Below, piece after piece: positions 1 to 11,028 of a DNA stretch of 64,000 nucleotides. A program made the position numbers and the translations under genes. Below the pieces are notes generated by a model. It saw nothing but the letters and a program-made list of their open reading frames with translations. It did not search any database and had not been told where the DNA came from. This DNA comes from Smallanthus sonchifolius (Eukaryota; Streptophyta; Magnoliopsida; Asterales; Asteraceae): positions 46,387,880 to 46,451,879 of the forward strand of contig CM042042.1 of assembly GCA_023525975.1 (NCBI GenBank), in the 5' to 3' direction. Positions within the stretch are counted from its first letter, which is position 1. The number at the start of each line of letters is the position of its first letter.

Positions 1-87
1 GTGAGAAAAGCTACACCCTAATTTCTTGGTCCTAAAAGATGCGCAAGGCGTCCTTGAGGCGATGCTTCATACACATATTGTCAAAAT

Positions 88-281
88 TTGTCAAACATAG
101 GGTCCGGAGAGGCTGATATGTAAAATTATGGTTGGTCCTGGCTTTAAATAAGCAAGAAGCGCACAAAAGCGACAGGGGCTAAAAAAATTGGTCAATCATA
201 GGGTCCGGAGAGGCTGATGTGTAAAATTATGGTTGGTCTTGGTTTTAAAAAAGCAAGAAGAGCACAAAACGACAGAGGCTA
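88..281. repeat. Two-copy 101-bp tandem repeat
   Basis: The block starting catagggtccggagaggctg at 96 recurs at 197 with a few substitutions and ends in GACAGGGGCTAAA / GACAGAGGCTAAA. It is surrounded by GCGC-rich words (14-50 and 280-310). No coding signal is seen in bases 1-370. Confidence 0.7.
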
Positions 282-380
282 AAACTAAGGCGCAAAAGCG
301 CACAACTTTTCGTACACGAGACGCAATTTATTATATAATTTTTTGATATTTTTCTCATAGGTTTCTAGTATTTATGGTTA

Positions 381-701
381 GGGTGAGGTTCAAATGCTAA
401 CCAATATTTATGTGATAACCATGATAACCACTCTCAAACATAGTGTTACATATATGTAACAATTATCATTATGTTAATGTTACATATATGTAAACACTAT
501 GTGTCACGTATATGTAACATTATTAGGTACGTATACGTAAGACTCATCATTTCCGTATTTACGTTCAAAATATTTATTCAAGATACTTAAATACTATTTT
601 AACAAATAAAAGAAAAAATAATTTATAAATTATGTGATTGTTTTATAGTGATTACCACGGTTATCACATAAAAAGTTGGTTAGTATTTGAACCCTTCCCT
701 A
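381..701. mobile_element. hAT-like MITE with long terminal inverted repeats
   Basis: The left end (GGGTGAGGTTCAAATGCTAACC) and the right end (GGTTAGTATTTGAACCCTTCCC) are inverted copies. The similarity continues inward for about 55 bp, including ATGTGATAACC. The 8-bp sequence TATGGTTA lies on both sides (373-380 and 702-709), which fits a hAT-type target duplication. The interior has no ORF and holds several palindromes built on ACATATATGT. Superfamily is inferred from the duplication length alone. Confidence 0.65.
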
Positions 702-1250
702 TATGGTTAAATACCTAAATAACCTATATATACAACCTATAAAGCCTGTTGTACAAAATTATGAAGCACAAATCCAACCCCCGTATGAAAAGAGCGCCTT
801 TGACCTGCACCTCATGCCAACTTTTTGCCTGAAAAGCGAGCTTCACCCGAACCTTTTGTATGCCCCTCGCCTTGCCTACGCGAAAGCGCCTAGGCGCGCG
901 GCGCACCTCAAGCGCGCTTTTTAAAACCAAGTGGTTGGTTTACTTGACTAAAAGGTTGACATGTAAAGAGAGTGGAGAGGTGCAACTTTTTGGTTGTACA
1001 CTTGTACGTGAAGTTTACTTGGTTATACATAGAGCTAACACCTTGCGTTATCCGGAGCTAAACGCCACAGTTAAAAGAAACTTATATTCAGTTTTCCAAT
1101 TCAACTAGCACCAACACATTTCTTATTTGTAATCACTCCTATAAGTTTTAGATATCAATGTGGTACCCAAGCTTTGAAAAATAATTTAAAGAATATATAT
1201 TAGTTTTGAAGTTATCACTTTGATATATCACAATTCCCCAAATAAAACCC
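702..1250. other. Non-coding, GCGCCT-rich repeat remnant
   Basis: Bases 790-925 hold repeated GCGCC / AGGCGCG words (for example gcgcctaggcgcgcgg near 886) resembling those at 14-50 and in the third FTSH6 intron. The short ORFs here show no protein similarity I recognise. The stretch probably lies in the first intron of the minus-strand gene that starts at 1636. Confidence 0.4.
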
Positions 1251-1351
1251 TAACTGTATCCTGGCTCAGAACAAAAGACAAACAGTTCATCTGCATCTAT
1301 ATGTAAATAAGCATAAGCGTTAAATAGCTTGTCTATCGATAAATCACATAC

Positions 1352-1636
1352 ATCAGGAGGACAATCCTCCAATAAGCAAGGCGATTCGGATATGTTCTGA
1401 AGGAGTTTGAGATTCTGTTCGAGTAAATCCCTAAGCCGTTGATTCTCTGATCTTAAAGCCTCTAATTCATCTTCTTTCATCTCCAAAGGTTGATTCCGTT
1501 CGTTCTCGTCGCCGGATTTTTGTGGATGTTTGTGTTTGTAGCGTAGGGGATGATCGTGAGAGAACTCGACCGCTTTAAATGCGACTTCTGCCACCTCCAA
1601 CACCGTCTTCGCGGACTCTATCGACATATGGCCCAT
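1352..1636 (-). CDS. First exon of an unidentified plant coiled-coil protein gene (partial)
   Basis: An ATG at 1636 (or 1627, MSIESAKTV) opens a frame with the look of real protein: SIESAKTVLEVAEVAFKAVE, a His/Lys-rich stretch, then a short leucine-rich coiled coil (EALRSENQRLRDLLEQNL) followed by ESPCLLEDCPPD. Directly after the CCPD-like end, on the minus strand, comes GTATGT, a good splice donor (complement of 1346-1351). The frame reading on to 1250 is therefore probably intron. No further exon is visible at lower coordinates, so the rest should lie beyond the window edge. The end resembles the start of a plant-specific family I cannot name with confidence. The Helitron-associated insertion begins only 112 bp upstream of the start codon, inside the promoter or 5' UTR. 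Confidence 0.55.
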
Positions 1637-1748
1637 GATCGGTGAATTTGATGCTCACTGAAGAGATTAGTAAACCCTAATTTGGTTGATTTTGCAGAAA
1701 GTGTGTTTTCGGGCAAGCGGTGATGATGACAATTTAGGCCATCGGCAA

Positions 1749-2158
1749 TTGAGATAGTTGGCGCCTGTCAGAAATAATCTACATTTTTCATCAGCACCCC
1801 CTCTGTTTTCTTCAATTGGCATAATGTCCCAAAGTATATTCTTTTCCTAAATACGGTTTTCGTCCATGTGGTTTAGTTAAAATAACTCTTTTAATCCAAA
1901 GGTCTTGTAAATGAACCGAACATTCATGAACTGTTCGGCGGAAAGTTCGTTTATGTTCATTCATTTAATTAAATGAACTAACACGAACAAATTCTTGTGT
2001 TCGTTTAATTAACGAATGAAGATGAACACATGGCGCGTTCGTTCATTTATGTTCGTGAGCGTTCGTTAATATATGTTCGTTTATTAACGTTCATTTATGT
2101 TCGTTTGTATGTTTTTGTTAGTTTTTTGATAAATCATGTACATTTTAACCACCAATTT
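1749..2158. repeat. Left copy of a 410-bp direct repeat (duplicated Helitron target flank)
   Basis: This segment matches 8839-9248 at a constant offset of 7090, without gaps and with about nine mismatches by eye (roughly 98% identity). It starts at the T of the A|T pair that served as Helitron target and stops where the Helitron body begins. It contains the left end of the TIR element described at 8994. Confidence 0.85.
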
Positions 2159-2172
2159 GCCGGTGGGCTGGA

Positions 2173-5100
2173 ATGCCAGATTTGTTTATTACTATAACAT
2201 GCAACCCGAAGTGGCCAGAAATTGAGCGTCACGTTAACGGAACCACGCCTGGACAGCCAAACTCTGATAGACCCGATATTATGGCGCGTGTGTTTAAAAT
2301 CAAACTTGATGAGCTTATGAAAGATATTCGAAAAAAATTCCATTTTGGTCGCCCTAAAGCAGGTTCGTTAGAGCATTTTTTTTACTTTCGTTTAACGTAA
2401 AGATCCATCCTTAAATTTCATGACCTTTCGTTTTTCCTGTTCGTAGTTTTGCATACCATTGAATTCCAAAAGCGTGGATTGCCGCATTGGCATATTTTGG
2501 TTTTCCTAATGCATGAAGATAAAATCTCTTTGCCTGTGGGTATCGATAGATTTATATCTGCTGAGTTGCCATGTGAGCACGCTGACCCAATTGGTTTCGC
2601 GGCAGTTTCTACACATATGATGCACGGGCCATGTGGACAGCTAAATCCATCGAGTCCTTGTATGAGAAATGGACGTTGTTGTAAAGGCTATCCGAAGCTT
2701 TATTGTGAAGAAACATTGGTAATGCATGACGGTTGGCCGCGCTATAGAAGGTCGAATAACTCAAGAAGCGTTCAAATTGGCCGACAAGCCATTAAGGTTG
2801 ATAATCGCTTTGTTGTTCCGCATAATCGTGATTTGGTTGTCAAATATGGTTGCCATATAAATGTAGAATGGTGCAACCAAGGATCGTTGGTCAAATACCT
2901 GTTTAGTTATATTAACAAGGGTCCAGATCGCGCAACGGTTGTTTTTGAAGGTGCTAATAATAGAATAGCTTTCTCATCATTGTTACATAATGAAAATGAG
3001 ATTGAAGCTTATCTTAATTGCCGGTACATATCAGCGTCTGAATCGTGCTGGAGGCTCTTTGCGTTTGAGATGCATTTCCGTTCAGTTCCAGTTGAACGTC
3101 TACCCTTTCATGCAGAAGGTTGTCAGAGAGTATATTTCCATGACAATGACAACCCTTCTGATGTCGTACGTCGAACCACAGCTGAAATGTCAAAGTTTAC
3201 TCAGTGGATGACTGCAAATCGTGTTTACCCTGCTGGACGTTCGCTAACTTATGCAGAATACCCAACGAGGTTTACATGGCACGAGAAGGAGAAAATGTGG
3301 CGACCTCGACAACGTGGTTTTAGCATCGACCGTATTTATTTTGTAAGCCCAGCAATGGGTGAGAGGTATTACCTTAGAATGCTTCTAAATGTTGTCCGAG
3401 GTCCTATTTGTTTTGAAGATCTTCGAACAGTTGATGGGGTAAAGTATCCAACATATATGGAAGCTTGTAAAGCGTTAAACTTATTAGGCGATGATTCTGA
3501 ATGGGTAGAGGCAATTTCTCATGCGTCACAGTGGCAGCTAGGCACTCAACTGCGTGAACTTTTTGTAACAATTCTTTTATTTTGTACGGTCAGTGATCAT
3601 GCGAAGTTTTTTAGTGACGTATTTCCTTACATATCAGAAGATATTATATACCGTCAACGTAGGATTCTCCAGTTTGAAGACCTACTGTTATCTGATGAAG
3701 AGGTTATCAACTTCACTTTACTTGAAATTGAAAAAAATTTAAATGGCAACAATAGATCTTTAGTTGAATTTCCCAATATGCCTCAACTAGACTGTTCTTT
3801 GCTAGATATCGGGACAAACAGATTAATTGCAGCTGAGCGTACATACGATGTCCATGAAGAAAGACTTACATTCAACAACCTCTACACTCACATGAATAGT
3901 CAACAAAAACAAATCTTTGACAACATACTCAGTGCTGTTACAGCTAAACGCGGAGGTGTTTTCTTTGTTTTGGGTGGGGGAGGGACTGGTAAAACTTACT
4001 TGTGGAGAACGCTTATTTCTTGCATCCGCTAACAAAGGAAGATTGTTTTGTCCGTTGCTTCTTCAGGCATTGCATCTTTATTATTACCTGGTGGTCGTAC
4101 GGCTCATTCACGCTTTAGAATTCCTATAGATGTTGATGCCGAATCATGTTGTGCGATCGATGTTGGCTCAGATCTGGCAGAGTTAATTAGAGTTGCTGAT
4201 CTTATAATTTGGGATGAAGCTCCATTGCAGCATCGTCACGTGTTTGAAGCTGTTGATCGAACCTTCAGAGATATACTGCATAATCATGTAGCCGGGGCTT
4301 CAACTCGTGTTTTTGGAAACAAAGTTATGGTTTTAGGAGGCGACTTTTGCCAAATTCTTCCGGTTGTTCCGAATGCAACAAGGGGTGAGATAGTATCTTC
4401 GTGTGTCAATAAGTCATCGGTTATATGGAGTACATGTACTGTTTTTACTCTAACAACCAACATGCGTTTGCATAATCCAAGCCTTACTGGGGAGGAGCGC
4501 AAAAATATGCAAATGTTTAGTACCTGGCTGCTTGATATGGGTGTTGGCTGTATTCCAGCTGTTTCATTGCCTGGTGAAGACGATCCTACATGGATCACTA
4601 TACCAGATGCTCTTTTAATTCCTGTTTCTGATGATCCTATTTCTGCCGTTGTATCTAATGTTTTCCCTGCCATTGAAACTAAGTTCGCTGACATTAATTT
4701 CTTAAAGGAACGTTGCATTTTGTGTCCGACAAATGATGATGTTGATTGTATTAACCGTCATGTGCTTACCAAGCTACCCGGGGATATTCAAGAATTGTTA
4801 AGTGCTGACGAAATATGCTCAACAACGGATAATGTAGAGGAAATGCGCCTTATGTATTCTGCAGAGTTTCTGAACACCTTAAACTTCCCTGGTGTGCCAA
4901 ATCATTGTTTAGAGTTAAAAATTGGTGCACCAATTCTGTTGCTGCGAAATATTAATTTACAAAAGGGTTTGTGCAATGGTACTCGTCTTGTGATTACACA
5001 AATAAGTCGTCGTGTTCTTGAGGGTGTTATTATAACGGGGACTCATGTTGGAGAGAAAGCATTAATTGGAAGAATTGATATGACACCGTCTACCACACAT

Positions 5101-5385
5101 TGGCCTTTTCGTTTCAAGAGAAGGCAGTTTCCTGTTAAGGTGTGCTTTGGTATGACTATAAACAAAAGTCAAGGCCAAACATTTAATTATGTGTGTGTAT
5201 ACCTTGCGAGGCCTATATTTACACATGGTCAATTATACGTCGTTGCGTCTCGTGTAACATCTCGTGCAGGGCTAAAGTTTTATGTTCAGAATGATGGCAA
5301 TTGTGCTAATAACGTAACAAAAAATGTTGTATACAAAGAGGTCTTTACTAATCTACCGTTAATCTCAGATCGCCCTATTCCCTGA
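2173..5385 (+). pseudogene. Helitron RepHel (HUH replication initiator plus Pif1-like helicase), truncated and interrupted
   Basis: Rep/helicase proteins nick, unwind and copy Helitrons by rolling-circle replication. The remaining frame starts inside Rep (PDLFITITCNPKWPEI). An 84-bp intron at 2363-2446 (GT...AG) joins HFGRPKA to the HTIEFQKRG exon. Next come the HUH metal-binding motif PHWH near 2485 and the tyrosine region KYLFSYINKG near 2893. The SF1 helicase follows, with Walker A GGGGTGKT near 3985, Walker B IIWDEAP near 4210, GGDFCQILP near 4340, and C-terminal MTINKSQGQTF and QLYVVASRV. An in-frame TAA at 4030-4032, just after Walker A, is the only break in the helicase; both sides stay in one frame. 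With the N-terminus also missing, this copy cannot make a full protein. Confidence 0.9.
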
Positions 5386-5453
5386 TTAATCTTGGTACTC
5401 CTTGTGATCTACGCTGAATAGATTTTATACCTTCTGCCATTGAAACCATGGTA

Positions 5454-5487
<34 letters not shown>

Positions 5488-5668
5488 CCACGTTAATTTT
5501 TTTTTAGTCCTTAATGAATAAATGTGTTTGTATTGTTGTTAATTGTATGTATTCTATTTTATTGTGATTGCCATATGTTACTCTGTTATTATCATATACA
5601 TGTCTATTGTTTAATGTTTTTTTTCTAAAATACCTATATTTTGTAACTGTAGAGGGTGCTACTCCGAA
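5386..5668. other. Spacer between RepHel and RPA genes with (TA)n tract
   Basis: A (TA)n microsatellite lies at 5459-5486, followed by T-rich DNA. It presumably holds the RepHel polyadenylation region and the RPA promoter; no clear TATA box can be separated from the repeat. Confidence 0.5.
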
Positions 5669-8357
5669 ATGGGTTACTGTAACATATCCGATCTACGTCC
5701 AACCCTCACTAGCAAATGGCAGTTATGTGTTATGGTTTCACGTGCATGGTCAACGTACAACCCGAAAACAGATCGTTTACTATCGTTTGACTACATTATT
5801 TCTGATGAACGTGTAAGTTTATTTATTTAGCGTCTTATGTAAATATGGCTTTGTTAGTGTACTATAATGACACTAAATTTTGATTAGTGTATGATTTTTA
5901 AATTATAAAATTAAATTGGGTGACCTTTGTAGGGCTGCCACATACATGCAAAGATACCTGCCAACATAAGTCGTCTGTTTGCTAACACATTGAAAGAGGG
6001 TTTTGTTTATATGATTAGTAATGTTGCTTTTCTTCCGTACGAAAATTTTTACCGGCCATTGCAACGCGAGTACTTTGTTCAGTTTTCTCGTGCGACCAAA
6101 GTCAGTCCTGCCCAGGTTGATCCTTCTTTGTTTACACGACATGTTTTTGAATTTGTCCCGTTCAACAACCTGCATGAACGTGTTCACAATGACAAATATC
6201 TAACTGGTATGTCGATTTTAATACTATTATACTTTATATTGTTACTATATTATTGTTAACTCCTTCACCTTTATAGATGTTGTTGGTGTGCTGCGTTTCT
6301 GGGGTTCTATTGACAATAACCTCTTTGGTTCCAACTCATGTAACCGGGCAGTACGACGCATTGTCTTATCTAATGAACGGTATTTTATTTTGCCTCATAC
6401 AAGGGTAGTTGTTTTCATGTGTAAATTTCTATGTTTTTCCTTCTATGTGAGCTTTGATTTATTTTCAATAGTGATGATGAAGTAAGTATTTCGTTGTGGG
6501 GAAAGTTGGCTAACAAATTTAGCGATGATAGTATTCGAAGTTATGGCAATACTACAATTGTTGTCATTTGTACAAGTTGCAAAGTAAGAATGTTCAAAGG
6601 TATGTATTTTCACAATTCAAATTTACGTGTTTCTTTTGATCCTTACATATGCTATCCGTGCTTATTTAATACTTTACTAGGTGCTCCATGTTTGATGACA
6701 ACGGTTGCATCACAACTTACTTTTAACCTTGACTTGCGTGCTGTTGATCTCTACAAGAGCATGTATGCTTACGTGTAAATGATCATTTAGATGTGAATAT
6801 TGTCATTTTTTTTCACTCATATGTACATGTATATTTTTGTTTGCAGTGTTTCACGCCCTGTTACGTTTGCATCGTCTGATCAAGAAAACGGGGCCTTAAA
6901 AATATCAAGACTTGCTGATGTGTATAGCGATTTACAAGAAGGCGTTTCTTTGGTATGTTCTTTATATGTATAGATAAAATGGTCTTTCTATATTCTGTAA
7001 TTACTTTTGATCATATGTTTTTTATTGAATATTTATTTTTTAAATTTAAGGGCACAATGTACAATGTTGACGTAGCCATTGTTGATGTTGATATGAGTAC
7101 CGGTTGGAAATATGTCCATTGCAACACGTGTCGTAAGAAGACCACGTTGATAAACAATCGCTACTTTTGTGATGCCTGTCGGAAAAGTGTTATGAATCCG
7201 CGTCAAGTGTATGCTCCTAAACCATTTTATAATAGTTAGTTTTCAATTTTATAACTTATGTCTTTTATACAGGTACAAATTGGTTGTTCGTGTAATTGAC
7301 CAAGAAGAGGATGCAGTGTTTGTTCTATTCAATGATGCTGCACTTGCAATACTTGGAATAACGGTTGATGATTTGATGTTGAAAAGTTTATCAGAGGTTT
7401 ATATATTATGTGTTTAATGTGTTTTTTTGTATATATAGGTTTCTTTCCGTGTTTTTTATTATCGCGCTATTTTGTCTTCTAACAATTTCAAATCTTTATA
7501 TAGGGTGCTGATGATCCCAATTGGATACATGAGTTTTTGATTGAAAGTTTGTATGGAACGAATGCTGTTTTTAGGATTAAGATTGATGCCTTTAATGTGC
7601 CACCTAAATGTGAGCGGCGGTTTACTGTTTCTAAATACCTTGGTCGTGAAATAATTGTCGTACAGCAGCAAACAACCACAACAACAATTGTTGAAGGTCA
7701 AGTGATTCCGAGCAATGGCGCTTGTAACGGTCAACATGAAACAGAAGATGTTGCTTACGCTATCAGCCCGTTAAAGAAACTGAAGCCCACATCACCATTG
7801 TCTGCAAGTCAAGTTATTCCAACCGAGCCCACTGAGTACGCTTCTTATGAAGCCTCGACTGAGGTTCTTTCTAGGTTTACATTTGCTCAAGTTGAGATGA
7901 TAGATGAAATTTCATGTAGATCACACCGGTCGCCGGTTACACATACAACAGCTATGTCATCGGTATTCTTTTTATTGTTAACTTATATAGTTTATTTTAT
8001 AATTTGTTTGTCATTTAACTACATTTAAAACATTTGCAGGTGGTTCTTGCTGCTGATCAAGAGGTTGATTCATACAACACAATAGTTCAGGAGGACATAC
8101 CGACTAATGGATCTGCCGAAAAACTTCAACATGATGTTGTTGCGCCTACAGTTGCACAAACATCTGCACCTACAAACCTAGATACACTACATGAAGATGC
8201 TGTTGTGTGTTTTGATACAGTTCCACCCCATGATACTGAGGCTGCTGTTACACAAATCTCAACAACTACAAACAGTGATACACTGCCACATGATTTAACT
8301 GATCAAAAGGGTAAACCGAAGCGACGTTTGAACAAGCCAAAAAAATATAGGACTTAG
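5669..8357 (+). CDS. Helitron-encoded RPA70-like single-strand DNA-binding protein (ten exons)
   Basis: Exons inferred from GT-AG sites and phase: 5669-5812, 5933-6206, 6277-6379, 6472-6599, 6681-6774, 6847-6952, 7051-7202, 7273-7396, 7504-7962, 8040-8357, about 633 codons. Exon 1 opens with an OB-fold typical of RPA domain A (AWSTYNPKTDRLLSFDY). Exons 2-4 continue through domain B (DVVGVLRFWGS, SLWGKLANKF). Exons 7-9 form the C-terminal domain with a CX2C...CX2C zinc site (HCNTCRKKTT...YFCDACRK) and YKLVVRVIDQ. The last exon is Ser/Thr-rich and ends in a basic stretch (KPKRRLNKPKK). RPA-like proteins probably coat displaced single strands during Helitron transposition. All phases fit, but the exon 7 donor reads TC instead of GT, so that intron may not splice. 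The start could be elsewhere if a 5' exon exists. Confidence 0.85.
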
Positions 8358-8808
8358 ATGACCTTCCCCTTTGTTTGCTTAATGTTTACTTTTTTTTTAA
8401 ATTTTTCTTATGTCAAAGTCACATTTGGTCTTTGTTTTTGTTGGTTGAACTTGACTCTTATTAAATGTTGCAGCTTGCTTCTGTTTCAATGAAATGCATT
8501 TTTATTTTAAGACATGATCAGCGTTTACTATTCTGTTAATTAACATTACCAGTGAATGAAGTGTTTTTTTTTATTGTTTTACTTTTGCACGGTATATACC
8601 GTTTAGCCTAAATATGGACTATACGTTGTCATTGTTACAAAAAATTTGGTACTCTTCGTAAGTTTGATTTGTTTTCTCAAGTTGCTGCACTTACAGATTT
8701 ATACTGGTACATATGTTGTCATTGTTACCAAAAATTGGTGCTAATTCAATTGAGGTTAGGAGAAAACGTTATAATACAACTTTTTTCATACTACAAAGTA
8801 CGCCAAAT

Positions 8809-8838
8809 CGCCCGGCCACCGGACGGGTATAAAACTAG
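8809..8838 (+). other. Helitron 3' terminus: hairpin plus CTAG
   Basis: CCCG (8811-8814) can pair with CGGG (8824-8827), or CCGG with CCGG in the same stretch. TATAAAA and the terminal CTAG (8835-8838) follow. The next base is T, as expected for insertion between host A and T. Bases 8358-8808 are the AT-rich 3' tail of the element without ORFs. Confidence 0.85.
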
Positions 8839-9248
8839 TTGAGATAGTTGGCGCCTGTCAGAAATAATCTACATTTTTCATCAGCACCCCCTTTGTTTTC
8901 TTCAATTGTCATAATGTCCCAAAGTATATTCTTTTCCCAAATACGGTTTTCGTCCATGTGGTTTAGTTAAAATAACTCTTTTAATCCAAAGGTCCTGTAA
9001 ATGAACCGAACGTTCATGAACTGTTCGGCGGGAAGTTCGTTTATGTTCATTCATTTAATTAAATGAACTAACACGAACAAATTCTTGTGTTCGTTTAATT
9101 AACGAATGAAGATGAACACATGGCGCGTTCGTTCATTTATGTTCGTGAGCGTTCGTTAATATATGTTCGTTTATTAACGTTCATTTATGTTCGTTTGTAT
9201 GTTTTTGTTTGGTTTTTGATAAATCATGTACATTTTAACCACTAATTT
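8839..9248. repeat. Right copy of the 410-bp direct repeat (original target flank)
   Basis: This copy is continuous with unduplicated sequence on its right (the rest of the TIR element ending near 9533), so it is the original flank. The copy at 1749-2158 is the derived one. Confidence 0.8.
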
Positions 9249-9533
9249 ACATGTTTTTTTTGGATAAATTATCATGTATTACACTTGTTCATGTGTGCTC
9301 ATTAATGTTAATTTATGTTCGTTTGTGTTTTTTTTATATTTGTTCGTTTGTGTTAGTTTTTTGTTTGTTCATTCGTGTTCGTTTAGCTTTTTAATGAACG
9401 AACACGAACATTTTTATTTTCTTAATGAACGAACATGAACAAAAAAAAACGTGCTCGGTTATGTGTTCATGTTCGGTTAAAACTAAATAAACGAACACGA
9501 ACACATCGATGTTCGTTCGGTTCGTTTACAGTC
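8994..9533. mobile_element. hAT-like non-autonomous TIR element rich in GTTCGT words
   Basis: The left end TGTAAATGAACCGAACG (8996) and the right end CGTTCGGTTCGTTTACA (ending 9530) are inverted copies. The flanks CCAAAGGT and CTAAAGGT look like an 8-bp target duplication with one mismatch. The interior is almost entirely variants of GTTCGTTTATGTTC and has no coding capacity. The surrounding sequence is a copy of a dispersed repeat also found near 55763. Only the first part of the element is present in the duplicated copy at 1904-2158. Confidence 0.6.
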
Positions 9534-10423
9534 CTAAAGGTTTAGATTTGGCTTTTTTAGTCTGTTAGTTTCATTTTGGTAACAATTAAATCCATGAACT
9601 TAACACCGTTTGTTTATGATGTTAAATAAAATTGTATTTTGTTCTTTTTACAAATGAGAGACTATTTGTGTAATTTACTCAAATTACCTAAACCGTTAAA
9701 GAGCAACGTCTATAAATTAATTTTTTTTCATTTTCATCATATACTATAAATAATTTACGTTTTTACCCGTTTAATTATGTATTAATTTCGTTTTTCTATA
9801 ATAACTTTCGTTCATTAACATTTTAAAAAAAATGAAATGCACGGTTGTTTTTATATTTTTTTATCAACTTTTCGATATATATATATTTTTTTCAAAACCG
9901 AGTTGCATTAAAAATCGAGTATTTTTTTGGTATCGTAGCCCGTAGCGAGTGTCGTTACCGTTATGGTACCTGACGACCCAAACCTATTATGAGCGAACAT
10001 TATTGCTGGTATTGGAATTATCAGAACCGGTGTCGGTATTCGATTTTATGGGTTTTGACATCTTGAACCGATAACAACTAAACTTTTGCCGCGGGCGTCG
10101 ACGAAAAACGACCACACTCCTGCGACGAGGCGCGAGTATTCGTTTATACAAGTTTAATCAACTTTTTTTTCGTTTTACGTTGATACATCCCGTCGCGAAA
10201 AACGAGGCCGGGAACCAACTAGTTAAAATAAAACTAAAAAAACTAAAACCCAAAGGGTTGTTTGTGTAATTCACTGATATTAAATAAAGCTCCCCTCCCA
10301 GATCGTCGTCTTCAACATCATCTCTCTTACTTTTAATCTCTATCCCAGAATTAAACCCCCTACACCGCATCCATCACTTTTCGAGCATTTTCCTCAAGAT
10401 CCGTCAAGAACACTGCTGTACTG
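9534..10423. other. Gene-free AT-rich DNA
   Basis: A degraded dispersed repeat (similar to 55790-55915) runs to about 9720. Then come AT-rich sequence and a more GC-rich patch at 10080-10220. The short minus-strand ORF at 10158-10370 shows no recognisable domain. Confidence 0.5.
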
Positions 10424-10612
10424 AACAAGTATGCATAATCACCTTTTCTGCGTACTTGCTAAGTACGCATGGGTTAGCCCTGCGTACTGTACTTAGCAAG
10501 TACGCAAGAGTAGTGACATGCGTACTTAGCTAAGTACGTAAGAGCATTTCTCTGCGCACTTAACAAGTGTGGATGTAGACTTGGCTTTGCGAACTTACTA
10601 AGTATGCAGGAA
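10424..10612. repeat. Degenerate array of palindromic GCGTACTTAGCAAGTACGC units
   Basis: Four or five units spaced roughly 30-40 bp each contain an inverted repeat of the form TGCGTACTT...AAGTACGCA (for example 10449-10469 and 10480-10505). The last two units are eroded. The array lies on the left side of element E1, possibly in the LTR of the outer element E3. Confidence 0.65.
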
Positions 10613-11028
10613 CTTCTGGGAACTAGGTTAAGAGGTGTCCGGGCAGGATGAGCTCTCCCGCCCCTGGACCGTGAGTGTAGACGAGAGATGTGTGCTTCTT
10701 CGGTATGTAGTCTGTAATACGAGATGACTTCTATGTTATGGATTACGTATCGTTTCATTATCTTTTGTCTTTGTTCGTGTTTCTCTGTCTCGTTTCTTGG
10801 TTCCCACACAAATCACTGAACATGTCCGTGTATCTCCGCTGCGCGACGAGGCTCCGGGGACCTACAAACATCCCAAATTTAAAGAAAATGAAAGTTCAGG
10901 AACTAAAAGTGTAATTTCCCTAAAGATCAAGGGTTTAAAATAAAGAAATGAGAAAATGAAGGTGGTAGCGGACCGCTACCAAGCAGGATTGGGCAGCGAA
11001 CAGCTACCCAAGACGTAACGGTCCCCTA
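10613..11028. mobile_element. Probable left part of the outer retroelement E3 (LTR upstream region)
   Basis: The 5-bp flank CCCTA at 11024-11028 pairs with CCCTA at 27839-27843, so this DNA was contiguous with 27844 onward before E1 inserted. Both sides carry palindromes of the TAGCGGTCCGCTA type (10967-10981 here, 27872-27910 there). The right side has a TATA box 90 bp on, so the insertion site looks like the U3 region of an LTR. The left limit of E3 is not identifiable. Confidence 0.45.

Larger units (their letters stand above)
2159..8838 (+). mobile_element. 5'-truncated Helitron carrying Rep/helicase and RPA genes
   Basis: The 3' end is diagnostic: a GC hairpin (8811-8827), a short AT spacer and CTAG at 8835-8838, followed by host T at 8839. 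The element encodes a RepHel protein and, downstream on the same strand, an RPA70-like protein, the usual gene pair of plant Helitrons. No 5' TC terminus is present. The sequence enters inside the Rep domain straight after the duplicated host flank, so everything upstream, including the first part of Rep, is missing. About 6.7 kb remain. Confidence 0.9.

Noticed and set aside
10474..10809. 111-residue minus-strand ORF
   Set aside because: Covers the palindromic array and has no recognisable domain.
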